Shown: positions 19,701 through 27,867 of the stretch, in pieces
How positions within the stretch are numbered: the first letter of the stretch is position 1
Layout: each line of letters begins with the position of its first letter
From: Bacteroidales bacterium
GTDB lineage: Bacteria > Bacteroidota > Bacteroidia > Bacteroidales > F082
Direction of reading: 5' to 3'
Length of the DNA stretch: 64,000 bases
NCBI GenBank assembly: GCA_017632935.1
Contig: JAGBQJ010000036.1
Location: forward strand, 22,032-86,031
Notes under the pieces: model-generated
What the model was told of the DNA's origin: nothing
Database searches by the model: none
The model's input: the letters and a program-made list of their open reading frames with translations, nothing else
Position numbers and translations under genes: made by a program

Positions 19701-20247
19701 CGCGGAGCTTTTTTGTAACAGGGTTGTAGGCAAATGGCGTCACCACGATGTTTTGTCCACGGCAGTCGCGAAGGATGTAAGGCGTATCCAGATGGGCTTG
19801 TGTTGCCGGATAGAAAGCATTTTGATTGTACATCTCACCATAGGTGTAAGGTACGGTTGCAGGGTCGATTTGACGGCTGATGTTGCCCTTTGAAGGGGCT
19901 ACTTCAACGTCATAATCGGTGTAATCACTTGCCGTGACCTTGACATCCATCTTGGCCAGGTCGCCAATGAGGACAGGAACGGGGAAGTGAGGCAGGTTAG
20001 GAGCACCGGCATCAAGCGAAACAGCCATCTTTGGGACTGAAACGACTTGCTGGTCGCCGTTGGGTGTGCTCACTCTGGTCAGGTAGAAACCGCCCAGCGA
20101 GAAGTCGATGACGACTTGTTGCTCGCTGCTCGAAACCAACTTGACCTCAGGACCGACGGGAGCATTGCTGCTGATGCCAGTCCAGCGCTGGGCGAATGCC
20201 ATTACTGACAAAGCCACAAATAGTAGAGAAAAAAGTACTTTTTTCAT
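16774..20247 (-). CDS. Gingipain R-like C25 cysteine peptidase 2, T9SS cargo
   Basis: 1157-residue secreted peptidase. Signal peptide MKKVLFSLLFVALSVMAFAQ; the propeptide and catalytic domain align closely with the 7.7-11.3 kb enzyme (shared PYILRD.RGQNI, FSWMSQPW.PPM, ATNN.TG.PTGA). Catalytic His445 (CNHGSETSW) and Cys478 (SVACLCG), 33 apart as in Rgp. After two Ig-like segments comes a domain with YGDGWNGASL (about 902-911) that is nearly shared with the Kgp-like neighbour rather than with the other Rgp-like enzyme, then an Fn3-like module and a T9SS type A sorting tail (SIYPNPVNG ... EKVVVK). The catalytic and C-terminal halves therefore have different closest relatives in this locus. Confidence 0.9.
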   Translation of the reverse strand: MKKVLFSLLFVALSVMAFAQRWTGISSNAPVGPEVKLVSSSEQQVVIDFSLGGFYLTRVSTPNGDQQVVSVPKMAVSLDAGAPNLPHFPVPVLIGDLAKMDVKVTASDYTDYDVEVAPSKGNISRQIDPATVPYTYGEMYNQNAFYPATQAHLDTPYILRDCRGQNIVVTPFAYNPVTKKLRVYHHMTISMDKMNNNGENPKLGRKSGAIKVDSEMQQNYKRRFINFGQNGAKYNFVEDRGEMLVICADQFMAGMQPFVDWKNQSGRPTTMVSVSEVGGNNENNIKNYITNIYNDPSRDLLYVLFVGDYEHITPHPFQAGYYTEYSDNWFGRVDGNDHYDDVLVGRFSVQTDEHVANHVNKVIYYERDMKDGNSWVNKGLGIGAIGAGSGHYGEDDYQHIDFIRDTLEHYTYEHVTELHEGGGASATSISNAINNGVSIINYCNHGSETSWGVANYSNSHVNALVNDNMCPAVWSVACLCGKFNYGGANGECFAEAWMRATNNSTGVPTGAIGGMFSWMSQPWIPPMYGQDEMVDIFTEWRSTDLFNHTFGGASVNGNMNVIDMSGSSGIDTHDTWILFGDPSLMMRSDNPVSMNLDITPMVLMLGMSTLEITAEDTPFGIATLMMDDEVIATGYLENGSCTLEFAPLNNVGIATLTVMGYNKVTDIIDIEVLPAEGPYVTVSSYDPNFAAVNQETQMSMTFKNIGVDPTEDVTTVTLTCSDERFNIINGTAEFGVLPVDETITLNNAFSFIVAEGVEDGERFQVDVAMNCGSKSWNGKAFVTAGQAVLDYAGTEWVGGYVPGETVTFIAKFKNTGHYMATNAIASIACENEYVTLLNPTIEIGTIDPEGIAICVFTVQIDENCPGNAQIPMTFSMQADGNVSAEGTLLMKNSCEVIFELHDTYGDGWNGASLTVSFGDGAPSVDLTIDDGYEKTEVLEIGNGTQVTLTWNRGNYDTECSFTVKYPSGDVIYQASRPNPGVLHQFECNCEVTPQIGGYVSIDNLTYTVEMENIILTWDAAVDAIDYTVMRNGVTLGTTEENTFIDQVYHEATYTYCVIANYEGGSSVPECVIVEAEWGIDENMAEFSIYPNPVNGTLYINGGNAEYSYTMCNGMGQVVANGTAKGTEQISVDGMTKGVYFLRLTSGTQVLVEKVVVK

Positions 20248-20295
20248 TTCGAATGAATTAGAGTTATTTATTAATGAATTGTCCTTTTAGGGACG

Positions 20296-20303
20296 CAAAA
20301 ATA
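20296..20303 (-). promoter_or_regulatory. -7 box for C25 peptidase 2
   Basis: CAAAAATA, i.e. TATTTTTG on the minus strand, about 49 bp before the ATG. It pairs with the plus-strand box at 20371 to form a divergent promoter region. Confidence 0.5.
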
Positions 20304-20370
20304 CAAATCTTTTCTTGTCACAGGAAGTTTTTGATGGAATTATTTTCATCTACAGGTGCCGATTTTTGCG

Positions 20371-20378
20371 TAATTTTG
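20371..20378 (+). promoter_or_regulatory. -7 box for the TerB/DnaJ gene
   Basis: TAATTTTG, 24 bp before ATG 20402, which supports that start over the in-frame ATG at 20315. Confidence 0.5.
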
Positions 20379-20401
20379 CCGCCCAAAACAAATCTACTAC
20401 C

Positions 20402-21136
20402 ATGGGTTTCATTTTGAAATTGATTTTGACGGGATTGGGATGGTCGTTTGGCGGCCCTCTGGGAGGCATCATCGGCTATGCCATCGGCAGTCTGTTCTCT
20501 GGCGGGAGCCCGAGGGTCATTCGATCAGGCGTGACAGACACCTTTGGTAATACCGAAGAAAAGCGCGACTTCAACGTGACGCTTCTCGTGCTCTCGGCTG
20601 CCGTGATGAAGGCCGACGGCAACGTCAAACGCTCGGAACTGGACTATGTGAAACGTTTCTTTTTACAGAGTTTTGGTCAGCAGCGCGCCGAGAACTACAT
20701 CAAGATGCTCCGCGAGATTCTGCAAAAGGATTACAATATCCGCGAAGTCAGCCAGCAGGTAGGACGTTATATGGATTACTCAACCCGTCTGCAACTGCTT
20801 CATTATCTGTTCGGTATTGCCGATGCCGATGGTGTGATTTCGTCTGAGGAATTGAGGGTGATCAACATGATTTCGGGGTATATGGGCGTCACCAACAGCG
20901 ACTTTGCTTCGGTGAAGGCCATGTTCATCAAGGAGACCGACAGCGCTTATAAGATTCTCGGTATCGCGCCTTCTGCCAGCGATGAGGAGGTGAAGAAAGC
21001 TTACCGCGAGATGGCCAAGAAAAACCACCCCGATTTGGTGAGCAACCTTGGCAACGAGGTGCGACAAGCCGCCGAGAAGAAGTTTCAGGAAATCAACGCG
21101 GCTTACGAAACCATCAAGAAACAACGAGGCATTTAA
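20402..21136 (+). CDS. TerB-domain/J-domain co-chaperone (DjlA-like)
   Basis: 244 residues. A short glycine-rich hydrophobic N-terminus (about 5-33, [16 protein letters not shown]) could insert in the membrane. A TerB-like helical domain follows (about 55-165, with repeated acidic DxDG motifs MKADGNV and [12 protein letters not shown]), then a C-terminal J-domain with the HPD tripeptide at 209-211, which should stimulate a DnaK. The TerB plus J layout matches DjlA, a membrane DnaJ-like protein. A very strong hairpin terminator follows directly. Confidence 0.88.
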   Translation: MGFILKLILTGLGWSFGGPLGGIIGYAIGSLFSGGSPRVIRSGVTDTFGNTEEKRDFNVTLLVLSAAVMKADGNVKRSELDYVKRFFLQSFGQQRAENYIKMLREILQKDYNIREVSQQVGRYMDYSTRLQLLHYLFGIADADGVISSEELRVINMISGYMGVTNSDFASVKAMFIKETDSAYKILGIAPSASDEEVKKAYREMAKKNHPDLVSNLGNEVRQAAEKKFQEINAAYETIKKQRGI

Positions 21137-21174
21137 ACGAAAAATGGCAGCCGTTTGGCTGCCATTTTTCGTTT
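21135..21174. terminator. Strong bidirectional terminator between convergent genes
   Basis: Perfect 18-bp stem with a GTTT loop; the A-run on the left and T-run on the right (ATTTTTCGTTTTT) make it work in both directions, ending the DnaJ-like gene and the Kgp-like gene. It begins just before the end of the DnaJ-like stop codon. Confidence 0.88.
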
Positions 21175-21185
21175 TTAAAGAGGTC

Positions 21186-24100
21186 TTATTCCACGACAAC
21201 CTTCTCCATGCGCACTTGCGTGCCCGAGGTGAGGCGGAGGAAGTAGACGCCCTTGGTCATGCCACTGACGCTGATTTGGGCGTTGCCCGTGACAGTGCCG
21301 TTGGCGACCTTCTGGCCCATGCCGTTGAACATCTCGTAGCTGAACTCGGCAATGCCGCCGTTGACGAACAAGGTGTTGTTGACAGGGTTGGGATAGACGG
21401 TGAATTCGGTCTCGGTCTCTTCGACGACATCCAAGAACTCAACGATGACACATTCCGGAACGGAGAATCCATCGGCATAATCAGCCATCACGCAATAGGT
21501 GTAATAGCCGTCTTTGCTGATGAGGTCGTCGGTGAAGGTGGTCTCAGTCGTCTGGCCGATTTCAATACCGTTGCGGCTGATGATGTAGTTGATGGCGCCT
21601 TCAGGGGCGTTCCAACTCAGCGTGACGCCAGTGTTGGTGACTTCGGCTTGCAGGTTTTCAACAGGGTTGTAGGTACCCATAGAACCGCTGCCACAGTTGC
21701 AGTCAAACTCATAGAGCAGGCCACCGTGGACTGAGGTGCAATCGTAAATCACATCACCTCCTTCGTAACGGACGACAAACGAGCACTCGCTGTCCCAGCT
21801 ACCACTGTTCCAGTTGAGGGTGACATGGACACCATTGCCGATTTCAACAGTATAGGTGGCTGCGCTGCTACCGCTGCCGATGGTCATGGTTTGCGAAGGC
21901 GTGCCATCGCTGAAGCTGACGTTCAAGCTGGCGCCGTTCCAACCATCACCGTAGTCGTCGTGGAGCTCGAAGACCACATTGCAAGAATTCTGGATAGTGC
22001 CCGAGCCTTCAGCAGTGAGACCGCCGTCGGCATTCAAAGTGAAGCTCAGAGGCAGTTGCTCGGTGGTGGGGCAGTTGGCATCAACAGTGACGTTGAACAA
22101 GCAAGTGGCAACACCCGTCGGGTCGATGGTGCCGACTTCGAAGGTGTCATCGACAAAGCTGACATACTGATTTGTTGAGGAAATACGTGCGATGGCGTTG
22201 GTGGCCATATAGTGACCGGTGTTCTTGAATGAGGCCATAACAGAAAGGGTCTCGCCGGGAACGAAGCCGCCAGGGCTTGTCATGCCGTCGAATGCCAGAA
22301 CAGCTTCGCCAGCGGTGATGACGGCTCTGCCTTCCCAAGTCTCGCTGCCGCAAACGGCAGTGACATTGATGGTGAATCTGGTACCGTCGGCCACGCCTTC
22401 AGCAACTCTGTAGGTAAGACCATTCACAGTAGTGGTGGCATCGGGAGCAAGGCTGCCGAAGGAAGCAGTACCGTTGAGGATGGTCAGGTTGGCATCTTCG
22501 CAGCTCAAAGTGACGTTGGTGGTGCCAGTGGTGGCGGCAGTGCCCACATTTTTGAAGGTGATGCTCATGGAGGCATTATCGCCAACGTGGACATTGGCAG
22601 GAGTGTAGCTGTCGACGGCAACATAAGCGCCATCCAAGGCAGCAGCGGGAATCACGCTGGTATAAGGAACACGCTGCGGGTGGGTCACGCATACTGTGAC
22701 GTCACCACCGCTGGTAATAGGAACGATTTGGATGTCGGCAGTGCCGCTTTCACCAATCATGCCAGCACCATAGAGGATGCCGTCCTTGCTGATGCCCACG
22801 TATGAACCTGGGTCAGCACTCACGGTGAAGAATTCCATGCCGATGGGCAGAGTGGGCATGTGGCTCACGGTGTTTTCGGTAGGTTGCGTACGGAAGTGTA
22901 AGATGGAGCCATCGCCCAACGTGTGATAGGCTTGCCAGTCATAGAGCGTGCTGCAGTGAAGTTCATAGCCAAGGGCTTGGGCAGCGTTGCTGGCCAGATT
23001 ACCGATGAACATCATCGAAGTGACGGTGTTGTATTCGTTATCGGTCCACATGGCATCGTAGAAACCCATGGTGGTCTCTTCGTAGGTAGGCATAGTGCCG
23101 TCGTGACGGTTGGTGGCACCCACACCGAAGTAGTAGTCGTTCAGCCAGTAGGTCGACGGGCAGGAGCCGATGTAGGCGTAAGCGGCTTTGTCCGCAGTAC
23201 GGACCATGGCTTCGCCAAAACATTCGCCGCTGATGCCCCAGTCGGCAGCTTGGCAGCAGTTACCCATGGCAAGGAAGTACTTGTGCTCGTTGGTCAAGTT
23301 GTGAACATCGCTGACGGTAAAACTCGGGCCAGCCCAGCTGGTGTTGGAGCCGTGAGCGGTGTAGTTGGCGAAGCCGACACCTGTGTTCAGGTGGCTGTAG
23401 CAGCCATTGTAATTATTGGTAGTGTATTCATACACATTGGCATAGCCGTGTTCTTCATTGTAATAGTAGTTGGTGGCGTACCAAATGGTGGGACGACCCA
23501 CGGTGACACCCCAGCCGCTGTCTTCGCCAGCGATAAGGAGCACGTTGTCCAGGTAGCTCGGATCGGGCATGGTGTATTGCTCATATTCGAGGGCCTTGTT
23601 GAGCATGGCTTGCATCTGGGCGACTGTTTCGGCGGGGAAACGGCTGTGATACATCTCGGGGAACTGGTCGCCGTCGACACTCGAATACTGGAGGTCGGTA
23701 ACGCAGTTGGTTTCGTTACCTGTAGCACTTGCGGCCACTTGGTTCTTGTCACCCATGATCATGAGGAAGGTAGGAGCGTCTTTTCCATACTCCTCTTGGA
23801 TGGTGGCGCGGATGGCAGCAGGAGTAGTGCCGATCTCATCGGTATACTTCACGGTCAGGTAGAAGCCCTTCATGGTCTTCCAAGCCATCCATTCCTGCAT
23901 GCATTCTTCAAACATGCGGTCGGCAATGATGAGCATGTGGACAGGATTTTGCCACAGGTCAGGGTGCTCGTCATACACATCGTCACGCCAGTTGAACATT
24001 TGGCCGTAAACAATGGCGAAATAGGGGTTGAAAGTTCTGGCGAACTCATTGTAGGCAACCGACTTGTCATATTGGTCGTAGCGCACTTCAACTTCGATGT

Positions 24101-24683
24101 TGTTATAGACGCGGATGCTGTTGGTGGAGGGGTCATACTGCACGGGGTTGATGGTCAGGGCAGCGATTTGGATACCACGCATCGTGCCTTGGATCTTTGT
24201 CTCTGCGATGGGACGTTCGGCAAAACCTTTGGCATTATAGGCCTTCTCACTGTAAGCGAAAGGCACGTCTTCGGGCTTCTGGTCCTTGCGGAGAGGCATC
24301 TGTTGGGGATAAATCTTCTTGATGCCAAAGTCGGCGAGGGAATACACCTTGGTGGTGTAGTTCTTCACCTCAACGGAGATGTTGCTGGCACCATAAGGGA
24401 CGGCAATCAGTTTGTTGACGGCAGGCAAAGTGGGCTCGCCAAGATTTCCGGAAGGATAGGTGTCTTTCATGCTGATGTAGGAAAACACACCTTTTTCGGT
24501 GGAAACTTCAGTGGCGTCGATGCCGCTGAAGGAGAAGGAGGCGGTGAAGCCTTCGTCAGTCACGTTGGCACAGGTCTGTGCCGATTTGGTCACGCCAAGT
24601 TCAATGTGCTGAGCCAGCACCTGCGTGCCAAACAGCATTCCGATCATAAGGAAGGCTGCGGTGAGTAAACTTGCTTTTTTCAT
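21186..24683 (-). CDS. Gingipain K (Kgp)-like C25 cysteine peptidase, T9SS cargo
   Basis: 1165 residues. Signal peptide ends near VLAQH. In the catalytic domain the dyad is His444 (TAHGSNTSW) and Cys477 (second Cys of GNCCQAA), 33 apart and in the Kgp-type context AMGNCC; ECFGEAMVR, AYAYIGSCPSTYW and HTLGDGS are also Kgp-like, unlike the other two C25 enzymes. This suggests Lys-type specificity by family analogy only. C-terminal part: Ig-like repeats, a YGDGWNGASL domain (about 905-915), an Fn3-like module and a T9SS sorting tail (TVYPNPVNN ... EKVVVE). The last 70 residues are nearly the same as in the neighbouring Rgp-like enzyme. Confidence 0.9.
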   Translation of the reverse strand: MKKASLLTAAFLMIGMLFGTQVLAQHIELGVTKSAQTCANVTDEGFTASFSFSGIDATEVSTEKGVFSYISMKDTYPSGNLGEPTLPAVNKLIAVPYGASNISVEVKNYTTKVYSLADFGIKKIYPQQMPLRKDQKPEDVPFAYSEKAYNAKGFAERPIAETKIQGTMRGIQIAALTINPVQYDPSTNSIRVYNNIEVEVRYDQYDKSVAYNEFARTFNPYFAIVYGQMFNWRDDVYDEHPDLWQNPVHMLIIADRMFEECMQEWMAWKTMKGFYLTVKYTDEIGTTPAAIRATIQEEYGKDAPTFLMIMGDKNQVAASATGNETNCVTDLQYSSVDGDQFPEMYHSRFPAETVAQMQAMLNKALEYEQYTMPDPSYLDNVLLIAGEDSGWGVTVGRPTIWYATNYYYNEEHGYANVYEYTTNNYNGCYSHLNTGVGFANYTAHGSNTSWAGPSFTVSDVHNLTNEHKYFLAMGNCCQAADWGISGECFGEAMVRTADKAAYAYIGSCPSTYWLNDYYFGVGATNRHDGTMPTYEETTMGFYDAMWTDNEYNTVTSMMFIGNLASNAAQALGYELHCSTLYDWQAYHTLGDGSILHFRTQPTENTVSHMPTLPIGMEFFTVSADPGSYVGISKDGILYGAGMIGESGTADIQIVPITSGGDVTVCVTHPQRVPYTSVIPAAALDGAYVAVDSYTPANVHVGDNASMSITFKNVGTAATTGTTNVTLSCEDANLTILNGTASFGSLAPDATTTVNGLTYRVAEGVADGTRFTINVTAVCGSETWEGRAVITAGEAVLAFDGMTSPGGFVPGETLSVMASFKNTGHYMATNAIARISSTNQYVSFVDDTFEVGTIDPTGVATCLFNVTVDANCPTTEQLPLSFTLNADGGLTAEGSGTIQNSCNVVFELHDDYGDGWNGASLNVSFSDGTPSQTMTIGSGSSAATYTVEIGNGVHVTLNWNSGSWDSECSFVVRYEGGDVIYDCTSVHGGLLYEFDCNCGSGSMGTYNPVENLQAEVTNTGVTLSWNAPEGAINYIISRNGIEIGQTTETTFTDDLISKDGYYTYCVMADYADGFSVPECVIVEFLDVVEETETEFTVYPNPVNNTLFVNGGIAEFSYEMFNGMGQKVANGTVTGNAQISVSGMTKGVYFLRLTSGTQVRMEKVVVE

Positions 24684-24745
24684 TGAGTTTTGTTGAATTT
24701 ATTAGTTGAAACTTTAAATTGATTCGAAATCTCGAATTAAGACGG

Positions 24746-24753
24746 CAAAAATA
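24746..24753 (-). promoter_or_regulatory. -7 box for the Kgp-like peptidase
   Basis: CAAAAATA (TATTTTTG on the minus strand), about 63 bp before the ATG, leaving an AT-rich leader. Confidence 0.5.
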
Positions 24754-24815
24754 GAAAATTTTTCCGAAGCGTCATGCGCGTTTCCGGAAAAAATTCATAG
24801 GATATTTAAAATAGT

Positions 24816-26417
24816 TTATTTGCCTTTCAAGATGCGTTTGTATTCCCTTTCGTTGTCAAGCACTTCCATGGCTTTTTTGATGCCCGGGTCGACAGAGGCC
24901 ATGACTTGATAGTATTGCTGCGTTTCCCAAACGTTGCGGGCGATTAAGGCCTTCATTTGCAGGAGCATGAACTTCTCGGAGCGTTTGAATTGCTCGTCGT
25001 TCCATTCCACTTTGGCATCCTGGGCGGCGGCTTTCAATCCGTTGATGAGATCTTCGCCGACAATGAAGTCTTTGTTGAAGTGCTCAAAATCACCATATTG
25101 CGCTTTAATGGCATCGCGGTACTTCAAGCTATAGTCGGTGGTGAAACGGTTGAGGGCACCCTTGCGGACAAGGTTGGTGTAGAGCTTGCTGTTGTATGCT
25201 GTGTCGACAGGGATGAAGAGGTCGGGCATGATGCCGCCACCACCGTAGACGGTGCGGCCACCGTCGGTCTTGTATTTCAGCGAGTCGGGGAAATGGATGC
25301 TGTCGGCATGGTAGTATTCTCCGTGTTTAAGGCGTTTTTCCATCTCCAAGCCATAGTCTTCGACACCTTTTTCGTATGGGCGTTGGATGCAGCGACCCGA
25401 AGGCGTGTGGTAGCGCGAGGTGGTGAGACGGATTTGGGAGCCGTCATTCAGGTTGAAAGGTCTCTGTACCAGTCCCTTACCAAACGACCGCCGACCGATG
25501 ACCACACCGCGGTCATGGTCCTGGATGGCGCCCGATAGGATCTCGCTGGCTGAGGCTGAGCCTTCGTCAATGAGGACGACCAGCTTGCCTGTGGTGTAAA
25601 GTCCTGACTTTTTGCTTCTCCATTCTTGTCGGGGCGAGTGTATGCCTTCGGTGAAGACGATGAGCTTGTCTTCGGTGAGGAACTGGTCCACGAGGTCAAT
25701 GGCGGTGTTGAGGTAGCCGCCCGTGTTGCCGCGCAGGTCGAAGATGAGCGACTCCATGCCTTGGGCTTGCAGCTTGGCGAAGGCCTCCTTGAATTCTTGT
25801 GTCGATTCTTGGGCAAAACGGTCAAGTTTGATGTAACCCACATGGTTGTCAAGCATATAAGCCGCGTTGATACTGTTCAGCGGGATTTTGTCGCGGATAA
25901 TCTCAAAATCAAGGAGTTCTGGGTCGTTGCCGCGCTTCACGCTCACGGTGACTTTGGTGCCTTTCTTGCCACGCAGGTGTTTCTGCACATATTCGTTATC
26001 GACCTTTTTGCCAAAAGCCTCTTCGCCATCGATCTTGATGAACTGGTCGCCGGCCATGATGCCCACCTTCTCGGAGGGACCGCCTGCTGTGGGACTGATG
26101 ACGGTGATGGTGTCGCGGATAAGCTGGAAGGTCACGCCGATGCCTTCGAAGCTGCCCACGAGGGGCTCGTTGGCTTTCTCCACGTCTTTCTTCGAGATGT
26201 AGGCCGAGTGTGGGTCGAGTTCCTTCAGCGCGGCTATGATGGCGTCTTCCGTAACCTTGTCAGTGTTGGCCGTGTCGACATAGAAATTTTCAATGAGATA
26301 TAGTGTTGTAGCCAGCTTTTGGGCGTTCATCTGCGCCTTGGTTTGAGGCTGTTGGGCTGTTGCTGCCATCGTGATGATGCATGCAAAAGCCAAGAAAAAG
26401 AATTTCGAGGATTTCAT
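24816..26417 (-). CDS. S41-family C-terminal processing protease (CtpA/Prc-like)
   Basis: 533 residues, signal peptide ending MAATAQ, so periplasmic or envelope-associated. A PDZ domain (about 85-175: GVTFQLIRDTITVISPTAGGPSEKVGI ) precedes the S41 serine protease domain. The Ser/Lys dyad is Ser289 in GSASASEI and Lys314 in RRSFGKG, spaced 25 residues as in Prc and D1P. It degrades or trims proteins from the C-terminus. The C-terminal third has the usual helical extension. Preceded by its own promoter box, with no operon partner. Confidence 0.93.
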   Translation of the reverse strand: MKSSKFFFLAFACIITMAATAQQPQTKAQMNAQKLATTLYLIENFYVDTANTDKVTEDAIIAALKELDPHSAYISKKDVEKANEPLVGSFEGIGVTFQLIRDTITVISPTAGGPSEKVGIMAGDQFIKIDGEEAFGKKVDNEYVQKHLRGKKGTKVTVSVKRGNDPELLDFEIIRDKIPLNSINAAYMLDNHVGYIKLDRFAQESTQEFKEAFAKLQAQGMESLIFDLRGNTGGYLNTAIDLVDQFLTEDKLIVFTEGIHSPRQEWRSKKSGLYTTGKLVVLIDEGSASASEILSGAIQDHDRGVVIGRRSFGKGLVQRPFNLNDGSQIRLTTSRYHTPSGRCIQRPYEKGVEDYGLEMEKRLKHGEYYHADSIHFPDSLKYKTDGGRTVYGGGGIMPDLFIPVDTAYNSKLYTNLVRKGALNRFTTDYSLKYRDAIKAQYGDFEHFNKDFIVGEDLINGLKAAAQDAKVEWNDEQFKRSEKFMLLQMKALIARNVWETQQYYQVMASVDPGIKKAMEVLDNEREYKRILKGK

Positions 26418-26442
26418 GGATAAAACGTTGTTTTTAGGGGTG

Positions 26443-26450
26443 CAAAGATA
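26443..26450 (-). promoter_or_regulatory. -7 box for the S41 protease
   Basis: CAAAGATA (TATCTTTG on the minus strand), 26 bp before the ATG. Confidence 0.55.
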
Positions 26451-26467
26451 ACGAAAAAACGGAAATG

Positions 26468-27040
26468 CTATTGCCTCAAAATATCAAAAGTATTGTCCTC
26501 ATTGAGCTTGATGATAGTAGAGCACTTGGGCTTGGCGAAGCTGTCGTGGTAGAGTTGCACTACATAGTCGACTGAGTTTTTCAGTTCCTCGCTGATGTCG
26601 CTGAAGGTCATGGCGGAGGGTTGTCCCGAGAGGTTGGCTGAGGTGGAGGTGATAGGCTTGCCCAAACGGCGGATGACTTCCTTGCAGAACTCATTGTCCA
26701 CCACGCGGATGCACACCGAATGGTCGGCAGAGATGTTCTTCGCGAGGTTTTTGCTTTGGGCGAAGACGATGCTCAACGGGTTGGTAGTGTGTGCGATAAG
26801 GTCGTAGGCGATGGGCGGCACATCCACCACATAGTCTTTCAGCCGTTCTGCCGAATCCACCAAGATGATGAGACTTTTGTTAGTAGGGCGCTTCTTCACC
26901 TCGTAGACGCGATCACAAGCGCGGCTGTTGGTGGCGTCGCAGCCCACGCCCCAGATGGTATCGGTGGGGTAGAGGATGGTCTTTCCGGCTTTCAGCACGG
27001 CTACCGTGCGCTCTACTTCTTGTTCAAATGATGGTTCCAT
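26468..27040 (-). CDS. tsaC: L-threonylcarbamoyladenylate synthase (TsaC/Sua5/YrdC family)
   Basis: Makes threonylcarbamoyl-AMP from Thr, bicarbonate and ATP, the first step of the t6A37 tRNA modification. 190 residues, the short YrdC-only form without the C-terminal Sua5 domain. Family motifs: YPTDTIWGVGCDA near the N-terminus, KKRPTNKSLIILV (the KRP...K signature) and the nucleotide-binding TSTSANLSGQPS. It lies 5 bp downstream of the GT2 gene on the same strand, so the two share a transcript. Confidence 0.92.
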   Translation of the reverse strand: MEPSFEQEVERTVAVLKAGKTILYPTDTIWGVGCDATNSRACDRVYEVKKRPTNKSLIILVDSAERLKDYVVDVPPIAYDLIAHTTNPLSIVFAQSKNLAKNISADHSVCIRVVDNEFCKEVIRRLGKPITSTSANLSGQPSAMTFSDISEELKNSVDYVVQLYHDSFAKPKCSTIIKLNEDNTFDILRQ

Positions 27041-27045
27041 AATGA

Positions 27046-27807
27046 TTATTTGTTTTCTTTGATTTTCTCTCTTAATAGGTTGTATTTGTGTCTGTTAGCT
27101 TGCATCATCGTGCGGCAGATGCTGAATCCCGTCTTGCCGTAGAGGAAGCCGCCTTTTATAATATAGGTGCGGATGAAATTGATGCTCGGGCTAAAGAGAT
27201 AGGGCAGGAAGCCTGTCTTTTTGCCGCGTTCGTAGTACGACTGCGCGCCCAGTTCGGCGAAGTGGAACTGCTGTTTGCGGAAGGCCTCGGGGGTGTCCCA
27301 GGAATAATGCAGCAGGTCGCCGTGCAAGAGGGTCTTTTTCGGCTCGCTCTTGTAGTTCAGCCACTCGTGGATGATCCCTTCCCATTCGGCAAAGCCGCGC
27401 CGCCAGATTCGGATTTTGGTCTCGGGATAGAGTCCACAACCTTTCACCCACTGACCGCAGTAGTTGTTGAGGCGCTTCATGGCAAAGATCTCGTTTTCGG
27501 CGATTTCCTTGTCTTTCAGCGCTTTGATGGATTGCTTCAGATCGTCCGAGAGCGCTTCGTCGGCATCGATGGAGAAGATGAGGTCGCAGGTGGCGAGTTC
27601 GTCGGCGAGGTTTTTCTGCTCGGAGTAGCCGAGCCAGTCTTGGGTAAAGAACTTCACGCCATAGCGGTCGCAGATGGCCTCGGTCGCATCGGTGGAATGT
27701 GAGTCCACGACGATGATCTCGTCGGCAATATCCTTAACGGAGTCAAGGCATTGCGCGATTTTCTGCTCCTCGTTGAAGGTGATGATGACGACCGAAATGC
27801 TGTTCAT
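27046..27807 (-). CDS. Family 2 glycosyltransferase (WaaE/KdtX-like)
   Basis: 253 residues, GT-A fold. N-terminal SVVIITFNEE, then VVDSHSTDAT and the DxD-type motif SIDADE that binds nucleotide-sugar and metal. The middle section (KRLNNYCGQWVKGCGLYP, RIWRRGFAEWEG) matches the LPS core glucosyltransferase WaaE subgroup, so a role in lipooligosaccharide or capsule assembly at the inner membrane is likely but not proven. First gene of a two-gene unit with the TsaC-like gene. Confidence 0.88.
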   Translation of the reverse strand: MNSISVVIITFNEEQKIAQCLDSVKDIADEIIVVDSHSTDATEAICDRYGVKFFTQDWLGYSEQKNLADELATCDLIFSIDADEALSDDLKQSIKALKDKEIAENEIFAMKRLNNYCGQWVKGCGLYPETKIRIWRRGFAEWEGIIHEWLNYKSEPKKTLLHGDLLHYSWDTPEAFRKQQFHFAELGAQSYYERGKKTGFLPYLFSPSINFIRTYIIKGGFLYGKTGFSICRTMMQANRHKYNLLREKIKENK

Positions 27808-27823
27808 GGACGCAAATTTTCCG

Positions 27824-27851
27824 CAAAATTAGGCTTTTTTTCTTATTTTTG
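27824..27851. promoter_or_regulatory. Divergent promoter pair
   Basis: CAAAATTA at 27824-27831 (TAATTTTG on the minus strand, for the glycosyltransferase) and TATTTTTG at 27844-27851 (plus strand, for the membrane protein). Their positions fix the starts at 27807 and 27868; the longer plus-strand frame from 27751 would begin upstream of the promoter, inside the other gene. Confidence 0.6.
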
Positions 27852-27867
27852 CGGACTTTTCGAAAAG

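Noticed and set aside
22923-24668. Long open frame on the plus strand (581 codons) antisense to the Kgp-like gene
   Set aside because: It is a mirror of a GC-biased coding frame; the protein is His/Val-rich without domains, and the minus strand has an intact signal peptide, dyad and sorting domain.
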